A stretch of 64,000 bases of DNA from JACNIZ01 sp964344765. GTDB lineage: Bacteria; Planctomycetota; UBA1135. Shown here piece by piece: positions 17,097 to 25,133 of the stretch. Position 1 is the first letter of the stretch, and each line of letters starts with the position of its first letter. The notes beneath the pieces were generated by a model that saw nothing but the letters and a program-made list of their open reading frames with translations, was not told the origin of the DNA and did not search any database. Location of the stretch: the NCBI GenBank assembly GCA_964344765.1, contig CAYFOM010000001.1, forward strand, positions 186,001-250,000. Direction: 5' to 3'. The translations under genes were made by a program, and so were the position numbers.

Positions 17097-18266
17097 ATGT
17101 CCCTTTCGTTCCTGACCTTTGAAGGTGCGGGCGCACTGCGCGAGCAGGCCTCAGCCTGGGATGACCTGCTTCGTCGGGCCGCTCCCGGTTTCGAGGCACC
17201 GGCGCTCTATTTGGAACGCGCTTGGTTGGAGCCATGGGTTGAGCATCGCGGCGAAGAAGGTCACTTTTTGTTTGCCGCATTGGTGGAACGAGAAAGCCAT
17301 CATTGGCTTGCAGCAATGCCGCTGTGGATCACGACCAGCAAGGCCGGTGGGGCCAAGGCATTGCAGATGGTTGCCGCCGGTTTTCCCGATAGCGATTGCG
17401 TCTTTGTGCCGGCGGTAAGCGAAAGCGCGTTGCAAACCTTCTTGCGTAAGTTGTTGCACCATTGGCGCAAGAACCTCGGCAAGACGGTCAGTTTCGATTT
17501 GCGTGAATTACCGCAAGACGGCGCGACGGAACGCACGTTGGCGGCGTGGAATAGCCAAAACGGCGGCCAAATGCTGTTTCAGAGCGTTGCCCAGAGTCCG
17601 TTGTTGCACGTGGCCGATTTGGATTCTGGCGATTCCAATGGCGATGCTCAAGCCAACGCCAAAGCAGTGGCTAAAACCGGCGGCAAGCTTGGTCGAAATT
17701 TACGTCGTCGTCTTCGTTTGTTGGAAGACGAAGGCGAGGCGCGATTCGACTTCCGCTTAGTGGGCATTGATGAACTTGAGACTTATTTGCAACAAAGCAA
17801 ATCCATTGAAGATCAATCATGGAAAGGGGAAGAGGACGTCGGCGTTTTGCGCGATCCTCAATACCAATTCATGCGCCAAGTGTGGCGCAACTACGCCGCG
17901 CAAAAACGTCTGGCGTGGGGCGGCTTGAAGTTGAACGGCCGCGACGTCGCCTATCACTGGGGCTTAGTCCGCGACGGCGTGTTTCTTTCCTACAACCTCG
18001 CACACCTGCCCGAGGTCAATAAGTTGTCGCCCGGGACCTTGTTGTTGGATCACATGATTCACCATTGCGCCGACTTAGGCATTCATGCGTTTGATGCATC
18101 GCGCGGTGGCTTGGATCATGACCACATCTTGGCGCCGTACAAGGGGTCGGTGCGTTACCACCGACGCGCGGTGATCTTCCGCAAGTCGGTGGTCGGGCGC
18201 ATGCTGGAGTGGCGCTTAAAGCGCTTCATCGCCGAGCGCGAAGGACAGATCGAAGATCGGTCCTAG
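17097..18266 (+). CDS. GNAT-fold acyltransferase (Acetyltransf_6/CelD-like)
   Basis: A 389-residue cytoplasmic protein built like the CelD/BioF2-like GNAT families used in exopolysaccharide or cell-wall modification. The N-terminal half has PALYLERAWLEPWVEH and AAMPLWI. A very basic hinge GGKLGRNLRRRLRLLEDEGEARFDFRLV precedes the C-terminal acyl-CoA fold, with GVLRDPQYQFMRQVWRNYA, the SYNLAH turn and a SPGTLLLDHMIHHC helix. FemAB-type peptidoglycan transferases share this double-GNAT plan, so aminoacyl or acetyl transfer are both possible. It is divergent from gltA and stands alone. Confidence 0.75.
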   Translation: MSLSFLTFEGAGALREQASAWDDLLRRAAPGFEAPALYLERAWLEPWVEHRGEEGHFLFAALVERESHHWLAAMPLWITTSKAGGAKALQMVAAGFPDSDCVFVPAVSESALQTFLRKLLHHWRKNLGKTVSFDLRELPQDGATERTLAAWNSQNGGQMLFQSVAQSPLLHVADLDSGDSNGDAQANAKAVAKTGGKLGRNLRRRLRLLEDEGEARFDFRLVGIDELETYLQQSKSIEDQSWKGEEDVGVLRDPQYQFMRQVWRNYAAQKRLAWGGLKLNGRDVAYHWGLVRDGVFLSYNLAHLPEVNKLSPGTLLLDHMIHHCADLGIHAFDASRGGLDHDHILAPYKGSVRYHRRAVIFRKSVVGRMLEWRLKRFIAEREGQIEDRS

Positions 18267-18287
18267 TCGGTTGATCAAACCGGAGGA

Positions 18288-18887
18288 TTACATGTACGGG
18301 TTGACGCCTGCCGCATGGTCGGTGGCATCGTGTACCGCACCCAGTTCCGGCACCGCATTGCGCAGCGAAGCTTCAACGCCATCGCGCATCGTCGCCTGCG
18401 CCGAACCGCAGCCCTGGCAACCGCCGCCCATCGACATGTACAAGTCGGTTCCGTCGGACGCCATGATTTCGATCCAACCGCCGTGCGCGGCCAATCCCGG
18501 GTTCAGCTGGTCATCGACGACCTTCTGCGCGCGCGCGCGAACTTCGTCGTCACCGCTGAGTTGATCGACGGCGTTTTCCGCCACCGCGCGTTCACCACTC
18601 AGCAGGAATGCGCGAATTGCAGCGCCGGTTGCACGGGCAGGTACGCGCCAATCTTCCGGCACCGAAGCCATCGTCACCAGCACCTCGGCATGGCTCAAGC
18701 GCACGCCGCGCACGCCCTCGGTGTTCTCCATAATCGCCGCAGCCAACGGGACGTGAGCACGCGCCGTTTCCAAATCGCTGACGTAAAGGGTGCCGGCGAA
18801 AACATTGCGGTCCAGGCGGTACAAGCAGTTTTGCGGCATGCCCTGGGGTTCGGCGGTGATGCGGATCTGTTCGGATTCGGCGCTCAT
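18288..18887 (-). CDS. Nfu-type Fe-S scaffold protein
   Basis: A 199-residue protein from the ATG at 18887. Residues about 5-95 match the Nfu N-terminal domain (TAEPQGMPQNCLYRLDRN, GVRGVRLSHAEVLVTM, DW). Residues about 110-190 are the NifU C-terminal scaffold with the Fe-S-binding CxxC in GGGCQGCGSAQATM. Such proteins receive a cluster from IscU-type scaffolds and hand it to late apoproteins. It is the second gene of a pair: its ATG overlaps the stop of the carbamoyltransferase gene (ATGA, 4 bp). It lies far from the isc operon at 54-60 kb. Confidence 0.88.
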   Translation of the reverse strand: MSAESEQIRITAEPQGMPQNCLYRLDRNVFAGTLYVSDLETARAHVPLAAAIMENTEGVRGVRLSHAEVLVTMASVPEDWRVPARATGAAIRAFLLSGERAVAENAVDQLSGDDEVRARAQKVVDDQLNPGLAAHGGWIEIMASDGTDLYMSMGGGCQGCGSAQATMRDGVEASLRNAVPELGAVHDATDHAAGVNPYM

Positions 18888-21043
18888 GGTCGGAATTGTA
18901 TCAGGCGGCGTTGGTAGCACTGCCGCAGGTGCTGCAGCACTTCGGCTGGGTCAACTTCGAATTCAGATTCGAAGTCATTCAGTAGGTCGGCGGTGGTGCT
19001 TTCTCCAGTGCAAGCTTCCAAAATGCCGAGCTCTAATTGATCCGCTTCCCAGTTCTGGCCGTGTGCCATCAGGTTGACCTGCATTGCCTCGCCGTCGGCG
19101 TTGGACAGCATTTGCGCAGTAAACCCAGCGTGGGCGACGGGATGCAGATCGGCGAGTTCTTCGTCGCTGGGGAAGGGGCGTTTGGTGATGCGCAATTGGC
19201 CGAGGTAGAGCTCGTCCAAATCGCTGTCGAGAAAATGGCGCAGCGCGTCGTCGGCGGTTTCGACGATGGGTTCGCCTTTGATGTTGAACGAGGTGTTCAG
19301 CACCATCGGCAGGCCGCTGCGCTGGTGGAAGGCGCTGACCAGATCGTGGTACAGCGGATTGTGCTCGCGCTGCAGCGTTTGAATGCGCGCGGTGCCGTCG
19401 ACGTGGACGACGGCGGGGATGCGGCTGCGCTGGTGCTCGTGGGTATGCACCGTCAGCGACATGTATGGCGACGGGGTGACGTCGGCGAAAAAGTCTGCCG
19501 CGTGTTCGGCGAGCACGGTGGGTGCGAAGGGGCGGAAGGCTTCGCGTTTTTTGATCATCGCGTTGATGCGGTCGATCATGTCGCCGTCGGCCGGTGTGGC
19601 CAGAATGGAGCGGTTGCCGAGCGCGCGTGGTCCGAATTCACTGCGTCCTTGGAACCAGCCGATGACTTTGCCGGCGGCGAGTGCGTCGGCCGCGGCATCG
19701 ACGCCACCGTCGTCTACTTCAATCCAAGGCTCCATCGCATGCAACGCATCGCCGATGTCCTCCGGATCGGCGCTGCCGCCCAAATAGGGGGTGGGCGCAA
19801 TGGATCGGCGCGTGAGTCCGGCAATCTGTGAGACCGAAGTTGCTGCCGACCGATGGCCACCTTCAGCGGCGTCACCGGCAACCGCTTCGGCGCTCAGCAA
19901 CGCGTGCCCAAACTGCGCACATCCGACCGCAATGCCGTCGTCGCCGGGCCATGGCGGTAAGTAAACCTGATCAAAGCCGGCTTCGCGCGCAATACGACCG
20001 TTCATCGTCGAGTTCAGGCCAACGCCGCCGACCAAACACAAATTGCGTTCGCCGGTCTGCTGTTGCAGGCGCGTTAAGAACTCCAACATCACCGTTTCCA
20101 AGTCGCGCTGCACGTCGGCGCTGAGCTGGGCGTACTCGGGGCGATGCTCCTTGTCCTGCCACTGATTCGGCGCCGGCTCGTTGCGTAGGCGCTGCCAATC
20201 GACGGCCAGCTCTTCCAACGGTCCGGTCATCAGCGGCCGCGGGCCGACATCGCCGTCGGCGTTTTGCCAACGACCGGCCCACGGCGCCATGCCCATGATC
20301 TTGCCGCAAGCATTCCAATCACCGAATACGTGGCTGGATACACGCGAATAAACCGCGCCCAGCGATTCTTGGTTTTCAAAGCCGTAGTTGTACAAAAACA
20401 CCGGCGTGTGTTCGCGAATCCAACGCTTCCACAGAGCTTCCAGTTTCATCCCATCGAAACGAAACACGCTTTCGGCTTCGCGGAAGGTGGCGTTTTGCTG
20501 TTTGAGTTGCTCGCTTAAGTCCGCCGGGAACTGGCGAAACGAATCGGCCTTGGCTACGTCGGCGTCCGAGGTGTACTCACCCAAATGCGAGTCGCTCGAC
20601 AAACGATGCACGTCGGCATAGGTGCTGCCGATGCCGTCGGCGACGACGATGAGCCCGCGCTCGAACGGGGCGGTGGTCAGCACCGACCATGCATGCGCCA
20701 AATGGTGCGACAACTCGTGGCGACGGACTCCGGGCAGCAGGTTCCAGTCGGACATGTACGTCGACGGGTGCTGATTCAGCGCCACCGCCCAAGGCAGCGT
20801 TTGCTCAAACGGTGGAATGCGAAACAGGTGATTATTTGCCACGCACAGCGCAATTTGCTCGCGCTCAATACCGGCACCTTCGAGTACTGCTTGCACCACT
20901 TGCGCGTTGTCGCCGCCGTCGTGCTTTTTGCGCGTGACGCGTTCTTTGGCTAGCGCAAACACCAGTTCACCGTCGGCGTCCACCAAGCATGCGGCGGCCG
21001 AATGGGTGTACTGATTCAGGCCGAGGACGTAGCGTGCGCTCAT
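18884..21043 (-). CDS. NodU/TobZ-family carbamoyltransferase with a C-terminal winged-helix-like extension
   Basis: The 719-residue protein has an N-terminal Kae1-like ATPase half (LGLNQYTHSAAACLV, the HHLAHAW metal-binding motif, NYGFENQESLGAVYSRV, LVGGVGLNSTMNG) and a YrdC-like carbamoyltransferase half (GWFQGRSEFGPRALGNRSIL, FRPFAPTVL, PMVLNTSFN). The family moves a carbamoyl group from carbamoyl phosphate through carbamoyl-AMP to a hydroxyl of a secondary metabolite or sugar. It is longer than usual (about 560-620). An insertion near residues 390-425 and an added C-terminal stretch of about 85-110 residues (ELGILEACTGESTTADLL to LRQCYQRRLIQF) resemble PqqD-like or winged-helix binding domains. 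The nfu gene follows in a 4-bp overlap. TATGCT ends 8 nt before the ATG. Confidence 0.9.
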   Translation of the reverse strand: MSARYVLGLNQYTHSAAACLVDADGELVFALAKERVTRKKHDGGDNAQVVQAVLEGAGIEREQIALCVANNHLFRIPPFEQTLPWAVALNQHPSTYMSDWNLLPGVRRHELSHHLAHAWSVLTTAPFERGLIVVADGIGSTYADVHRLSSDSHLGEYTSDADVAKADSFRQFPADLSEQLKQQNATFREAESVFRFDGMKLEALWKRWIREHTPVFLYNYGFENQESLGAVYSRVSSHVFGDWNACGKIMGMAPWAGRWQNADGDVGPRPLMTGPLEELAVDWQRLRNEPAPNQWQDKEHRPEYAQLSADVQRDLETVMLEFLTRLQQQTGERNLCLVGGVGLNSTMNGRIAREAGFDQVYLPPWPGDDGIAVGCAQFGHALLSAEAVAGDAAEGGHRSAATSVSQIAGLTRRSIAPTPYLGGSADPEDIGDALHAMEPWIEVDDGGVDAAADALAAGKVIGWFQGRSEFGPRALGNRSILATPADGDMIDRINAMIKKREAFRPFAPTVLAEHAADFFADVTPSPYMSLTVHTHEHQRSRIPAVVHVDGTARIQTLQREHNPLYHDLVSAFHQRSGLPMVLNTSFNIKGEPIVETADDALRHFLDSDLDELYLGQLRITKRPFPSDEELADLHPVAHAGFTAQMLSNADGEAMQVNLMAHGQNWEADQLELGILEACTGESTTADLLNDFESEFEVDPAEVLQHLRQCYQRRLIQFRP

Positions 21044-21145
21044 GGGGGGGAAGCATAAAGATTCCGTAGACCGTGTGCGGAATATTCAATAGGTCTATAA
21101 ATTTGCGAAATCCTTAAGAGTCCTCTAGTTTTGGAGAATCAAGTC

Positions 21146-21179
21146 GGAAAACCAGCCCCGCACTCCGCCCCGGTTTTCC
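21146..21179 (+). promoter_or_regulatory. Leader hairpin before the beta-helix protein gene
   Basis: Perfect 8-bp arms GGAAAACC (21146-21153) and GGTTTTCC (21172-21179) enclose an 18-nt pyrimidine-rich loop, 23 bp before the ATG at 21203. No T-run follows. It may be a leader structure or chance. The rest of the 159-bp gap holds ATTCCG/CGGAAT and TATAAA, without a convincing -35. Confidence 0.35.
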
Positions 21180-21202
21180 TCCTCCCCCCAGATTCATCCT
21201 CC

Positions 21203-23362
21203 ATGAGTAAGCTCCCTACTCTTGCCGGGTTGGCGTTGTCGACCCTGCTGATTTCCTCCGCCGCCGCAGCTCAGGTCAACGTATACGTCGACGCGCAAAA
21301 CGGCTCCAATTTCAATACCGGCAATCAGACGTCGCCGTGGAAAACCGTCGACTTTGCGTTGAACGGTCCGCACGCGCCGCTGCCGCAAGGTTCGACCGTC
21401 TATTTGATCGGCACCAATGCCGTCAAGTACGACGCCACTTCGGGCGAGGCATTTCCGTGGACTTTGTACGGCAACATCAACTTGGAAGCCGGTCCGAACG
21501 GAAGTGGTATCGACCGCATTGTTGATCCGGGTTCCAGCCATGCGATTGAATGGGTGCCGACATTGGACACCGACGATTCGGCGGTGGTTGGACTGACCAT
21601 TAGTGGACCCACTTGCCCGTTGGGAATTAAGGTTTCGGCGAGTGGCGGCACCATCATGATGCCGTCGATTGAGCTTTGCGACATCAACCTCAGTCAGTCC
21701 GGTGCCGACGGCATTTTGATTGAAGGCGGCGCCGGCGACATTCTCGGTCCGCAATTGTTGAGCAATCAAATCAACGTGCCGGATGAAGGCGTGTTGACTT
21801 ACTTGACCAACGTCGGCTTCTGCGGCTTTGACTTTGCTTATAACAACATCACGAGCGGTCAAATTGGAATTTACATCAATGGCGCAAGTGGACAGGGCGA
21901 GTCGTATGTACGCAACAACGACATTTTGTCCGGCCATGAAGGCTATTACGAAAATGCCCACAACGGCGTGATTCGCGTCGAAAACAATACTTTGACCCGA
22001 AACGGTGGTGCGTCTTCCACCGGATTGCGTTGGTACAACTCGTCATGGCAGCAGGGTTCCACTTGTTTGAACAACATCGTGCAAGGCTATGGCAACGGTG
22101 CCCACTTGGAGTACACCGACGACGTGCTGCTGGCTTACAACCAGTTTGACGGCAACTCGTATGGAGTCGTGTTGAGCCACAGCGTGGACCGCGTTGAAAT
22201 TTCACACAACAGTTTTGTCGGCGGAACCGGGATCTACTCGAATAACCCTTCCGATGGCGTCGGCTGTGTGATTGACAGCAACAGTTTCCAAACTTCCGGC
22301 GATGGCGTTTACATTTACGCCACCTACTACCCCGGCGTGACGGTGATTGATAATGACTTTGTCGGTGGATCAAACGCGGTGGATTTGCGTTTGCCTGACG
22401 GCAACGTGGTCACCGGCAACTCTATTGCCGATACCGGCCACACCGGAATCTACTTGAGCGGCTGCACCGATAACGTCATTGCCGCCAATACCATCTTGCG
22501 CGCCGGCTTAGACGGGATTTACGACGATGCGATGACCGGTGGAAACATCAGTTCGAACATCATTGTCGACAGCGCTGCGGATGGCCTGCGCTTCACACCG
22601 GCGGCGACCGCAAATCCGACCATGGTGGTGCAAAACACCTTCTTCCATAACACTGGCTATGGTTTGAATTCCAACTTGGCGCCGACGACGCCGGCTTACG
22701 TGGGCAACAACATCTTTTGGAATAACAATGGCGTCGGCAACGACTTCTTTGGATTGGCGGTGGGTCAGTATTACTCGAACATCATCGAGATCGGTGGTGG
22801 ACCGGGCAACGGTAACTCGAACACCAATCCTGGTTTGAATTTGAACACTTACCACTTGAATGCCGGTAGTGTTTGCATTGAGGCAGGCGACCCCAATTGG
22901 GTGGCGTACAACCGTGACGTGGATGGCCAGCCGCGAGTGGTGGACAGCGATTGGAACCGTCAGCCGCTGCCGGAGATCGGTGCCGACGAAATCAGCGAGA
23001 CGTCGTTGGATTTGCAGGGACCGTTTGCACCGGGCGAAACCATCATTGCTACTGTGGGTAGCGTCGCCAGCGGTGTGGTTGGAATTTATGCTTCCACGGA
23101 CCCCTTCCTAGAACCGCTTTCCAGCGGCGTGTTTTATCACCCGCAGTACGGAACGGTGATCCTGGATCTGAGCAAGCAATACGGCAACGGTGCCGTAACC
23201 GGTGGGGTAGTCGGCGGCAGTGGCACGGTGGATCTTTTCCTGCCGTTGCCGAATACCACGACTATCGTCGGCTTGCGCGTCGGTCTGCAAGCAATCGTCA
23301 CGACTACCAACAACGCCGGGCAGCTCTCGAACGCGGTCGACTTCCGCATTCGCGAGTTGTAA
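21203..23362 (+). CDS. Exported right-handed parallel beta-helix protein
   Basis: A 719-residue secreted protein from the ATG at 21203 with a clean signal peptide (MSKLPTLAGLALSTLLISSAAAAQ). The mature N-terminus VNVYVDAQNGSN...SPWKTVDFAL is the standard opening of DUF1565/NosD-like parallel beta-helix proteins. Residues about 130-560 are PbH1-type repeats rich in N-N-I and GI-Y rungs (VRNNDILSG, VENNTLTRNG, GNSIADTGHTGIYLSG). A linker VDSDWNRQPLPEIGADE leads to a C-terminal beta module of about 115 residues ending in QLSNAVDFRIREL, similar in layout to two other secreted proteins here. Beta-helices of this kind usually bind or cleave polysaccharide; no catalytic residues can be named. Confidence 0.85.
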   Translation: MSKLPTLAGLALSTLLISSAAAAQVNVYVDAQNGSNFNTGNQTSPWKTVDFALNGPHAPLPQGSTVYLIGTNAVKYDATSGEAFPWTLYGNINLEAGPNGSGIDRIVDPGSSHAIEWVPTLDTDDSAVVGLTISGPTCPLGIKVSASGGTIMMPSIELCDINLSQSGADGILIEGGAGDILGPQLLSNQINVPDEGVLTYLTNVGFCGFDFAYNNITSGQIGIYINGASGQGESYVRNNDILSGHEGYYENAHNGVIRVENNTLTRNGGASSTGLRWYNSSWQQGSTCLNNIVQGYGNGAHLEYTDDVLLAYNQFDGNSYGVVLSHSVDRVEISHNSFVGGTGIYSNNPSDGVGCVIDSNSFQTSGDGVYIYATYYPGVTVIDNDFVGGSNAVDLRLPDGNVVTGNSIADTGHTGIYLSGCTDNVIAANTILRAGLDGIYDDAMTGGNISSNIIVDSAADGLRFTPAATANPTMVVQNTFFHNTGYGLNSNLAPTTPAYVGNNIFWNNNGVGNDFFGLAVGQYYSNIIEIGGGPGNGNSNTNPGLNLNTYHLNAGSVCIEAGDPNWVAYNRDVDGQPRVVDSDWNRQPLPEIGADEISETSLDLQGPFAPGETIIATVGSVASGVVGIYASTDPFLEPLSSGVFYHPQYGTVILDLSKQYGNGAVTGGVVGGSGTVDLFLPLPNTTTIVGLRVGLQAIVTTTNNAGQLSNAVDFRIREL

Positions 23363-23372
23363 GCAAAGCGAT

Positions 23373-25079
23373 CTAAGCCGCCCGCCGGTCGAGGAAGCGC
23401 GCCAACACGCGTTCAAATTCTTCGCGGCGGAACGGCTTGCTTAAATAAGCGTCCATTCCAGCCTCAAAGCAGCGCCGACGGTCTTCGTTCATCGCGCCGG
23501 CCGTCAGCGCCACAATGGGCACATTGCACTTGGGCTGGGCAAGGCTGCGAATGTGCCGAGTGGCTTCAAAGCCATCCATCTCCGGCATTTGGCAATCCAT
23601 CAGGATCAGGTCAAAATCATTGCTCTGAATTTGCTCCAGAGCTTCCAGGCCATTCTTCGCCCATACCGTGGTGAGTCCGTTTTTGTTTAGTGTATGGGTT
23701 GCCACTTTGGCATTGATCGCGTTGTCTTCGACGAGCAATACGTTGGCTTGCCAACAGCGTGAATCCAACTGATCTTCGTGGTTCGAATCGGCGCTGGAAT
23801 CCACCGCCGCAACAGGCGCCGCCAACCGGAACCAGAAATCAGATCCTTTGTCGACCTCGCTTCGGAGTTTGAGGTCGCTGCCCATCGCGTGGACCAGGCG
23901 CCGTGAGATCGACAAGCCTAAACCGGTGCCGCCGAACTCGCGGGTGGTGGTGACGTCGGCTTGGATGAATTCGTCGAAGATCGCCGCCTGTCGGTCGGGC
24001 GAAATGCCAATGCCGGTGTCGACGATATGAAACTCCAGTTCTTCACTGCCTGCGTCCCAATCGACGTGAACCTTCACCCCACCGCTGTGAGTGAATTTAA
24101 TCGCATTGCCGACTAGATTGAAAATGACCTGCCGCAGGCGCACTGGATCGCCAATGACCGATTGCGGGCAATTGGGGTCAATCGTCGCTTGCCAATGCAA
24201 ACCTCGTTTTTGAATTTGGCTTTTAAATCCGTGGCTGACGTCGTTGATCAACTCTTGAGGCGAGAACGAGATTTCTTCGAGCGTCAAACTTCCCGCCTCG
24301 ATTTTGGAGATGTCCAGTACGTCGTTCAGGATTTCCAACAACGCTTTGCTGCACGACAAAATGATCTCGATGGACTCACGCTCCTTTTTGGGCAGCTCGC
24401 CATCGAGCGTGACCTCTGCCATGCCGATAATGCCATTCATCGGCGTGCGGATCTCATGGCTCATATTCGCCAGGAAAGCACTCTTTGCCTGATTAGCTCG
24501 ATGCTCTTCATCGCGCGCGCTGCGCAGATCGTTCTGGTACTTGGTTAAGCGTTTGCCGCCTAGGATCACCATGCAGAAAAGAACCGCAAGCGCCAGCACA
24601 TGGCTAGCGCTGGCTAGCAACGCCGCTTCATCCAAGTTGTCGGTACGCTTCCAATTCCCCAGCATGAAGTGGGCGATGCCCATACCGAAAAACGCGGTAC
24701 CGGTAATTGCAGCGTTGATCAGTGCCCATCGTGTACCCACTAGGATTGCCGCCAACACCGGCATGGTAAACAGCCAGCCGACGGCTCCGCTCAATGCGCC
24801 TCCAGTTCGCACCGTCGAAAACAAAATCACCACTTGCAGCGCGCAAATGTATACCTTGCCCCATAGCTTGGGGTTGCGGTGGCGCAGCGTTTGGATCAAG
24901 CCGACCAAACCGATTACGCTGCCGATCATGCAGGCGGTAAACACCGCCCATTCGGCAGAGCGCAAAGTCATCGTGCCCAACAACGGCCCGGCGAACAAAA
25001 TCACGCCGTACGCCGCCAAGAGGACTTTGCGCGCGTCCTCATGGGTGTCGATCGGGGCCCGCGGGAGTGGTTGGGACAT
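23373..25079 (-). CDS. Membrane-bound hybrid histidine kinase with one receiver domain
   Basis: A 568-residue kinase. Residues about 15-190 hold five or six transmembrane helices with short loops, so the sensor is probably within the membrane. The phospho-accepting H-box is NMSHEIRTPMNGIIGMAEV near residue 215. The ATPase domain follows (N-box NLVGNAIKF, DTGIGIS, GGTGLGLSISRRL). The C-terminal receiver domain has LLVEDNAIN, phospho-acceptor Asp in LMDCQMPEMDGFEA and Lys in YLSKPF. It lies 54 bp downstream of the sigma-like/kinase fusion gene in the same direction, so the two may share a transcript. No output regulator is adjacent. It converges on the beta-helix gene with 10 bp between stops. 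Confidence 0.93.
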   Translation of the reverse strand: MSQPLPRAPIDTHEDARKVLLAAYGVILFAGPLLGTMTLRSAEWAVFTACMIGSVIGLVGLIQTLRHRNPKLWGKVYICALQVVILFSTVRTGGALSGAVGWLFTMPVLAAILVGTRWALINAAITGTAFFGMGIAHFMLGNWKRTDNLDEAALLASASHVLALAVLFCMVILGGKRLTKYQNDLRSARDEEHRANQAKSAFLANMSHEIRTPMNGIIGMAEVTLDGELPKKERESIEIILSCSKALLEILNDVLDISKIEAGSLTLEEISFSPQELINDVSHGFKSQIQKRGLHWQATIDPNCPQSVIGDPVRLRQVIFNLVGNAIKFTHSGGVKVHVDWDAGSEELEFHIVDTGIGISPDRQAAIFDEFIQADVTTTREFGGTGLGLSISRRLVHAMGSDLKLRSEVDKGSDFWFRLAAPVAAVDSSADSNHEDQLDSRCWQANVLLVEDNAINAKVATHTLNKNGLTTVWAKNGLEALEQIQSNDFDLILMDCQMPEMDGFEATRHIRSLAQPKCNVPIVALTAGAMNEDRRRCFEAGMDAYLSKPFRREEFERVLARFLDRRAA

Positions 25080-25133
25080 GGTGAAGCCCCGCTGGAGGGG
25101 CTGTATCCCTATCGACCGATTTCCCGCCGACTC

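Noticed and set aside
18271..18300. GGAGG followed by ATG as a small gene start after the GNAT gene
   Set aside because: The frame runs opposite to the conserved nfu gene and codes for shadow sequence.
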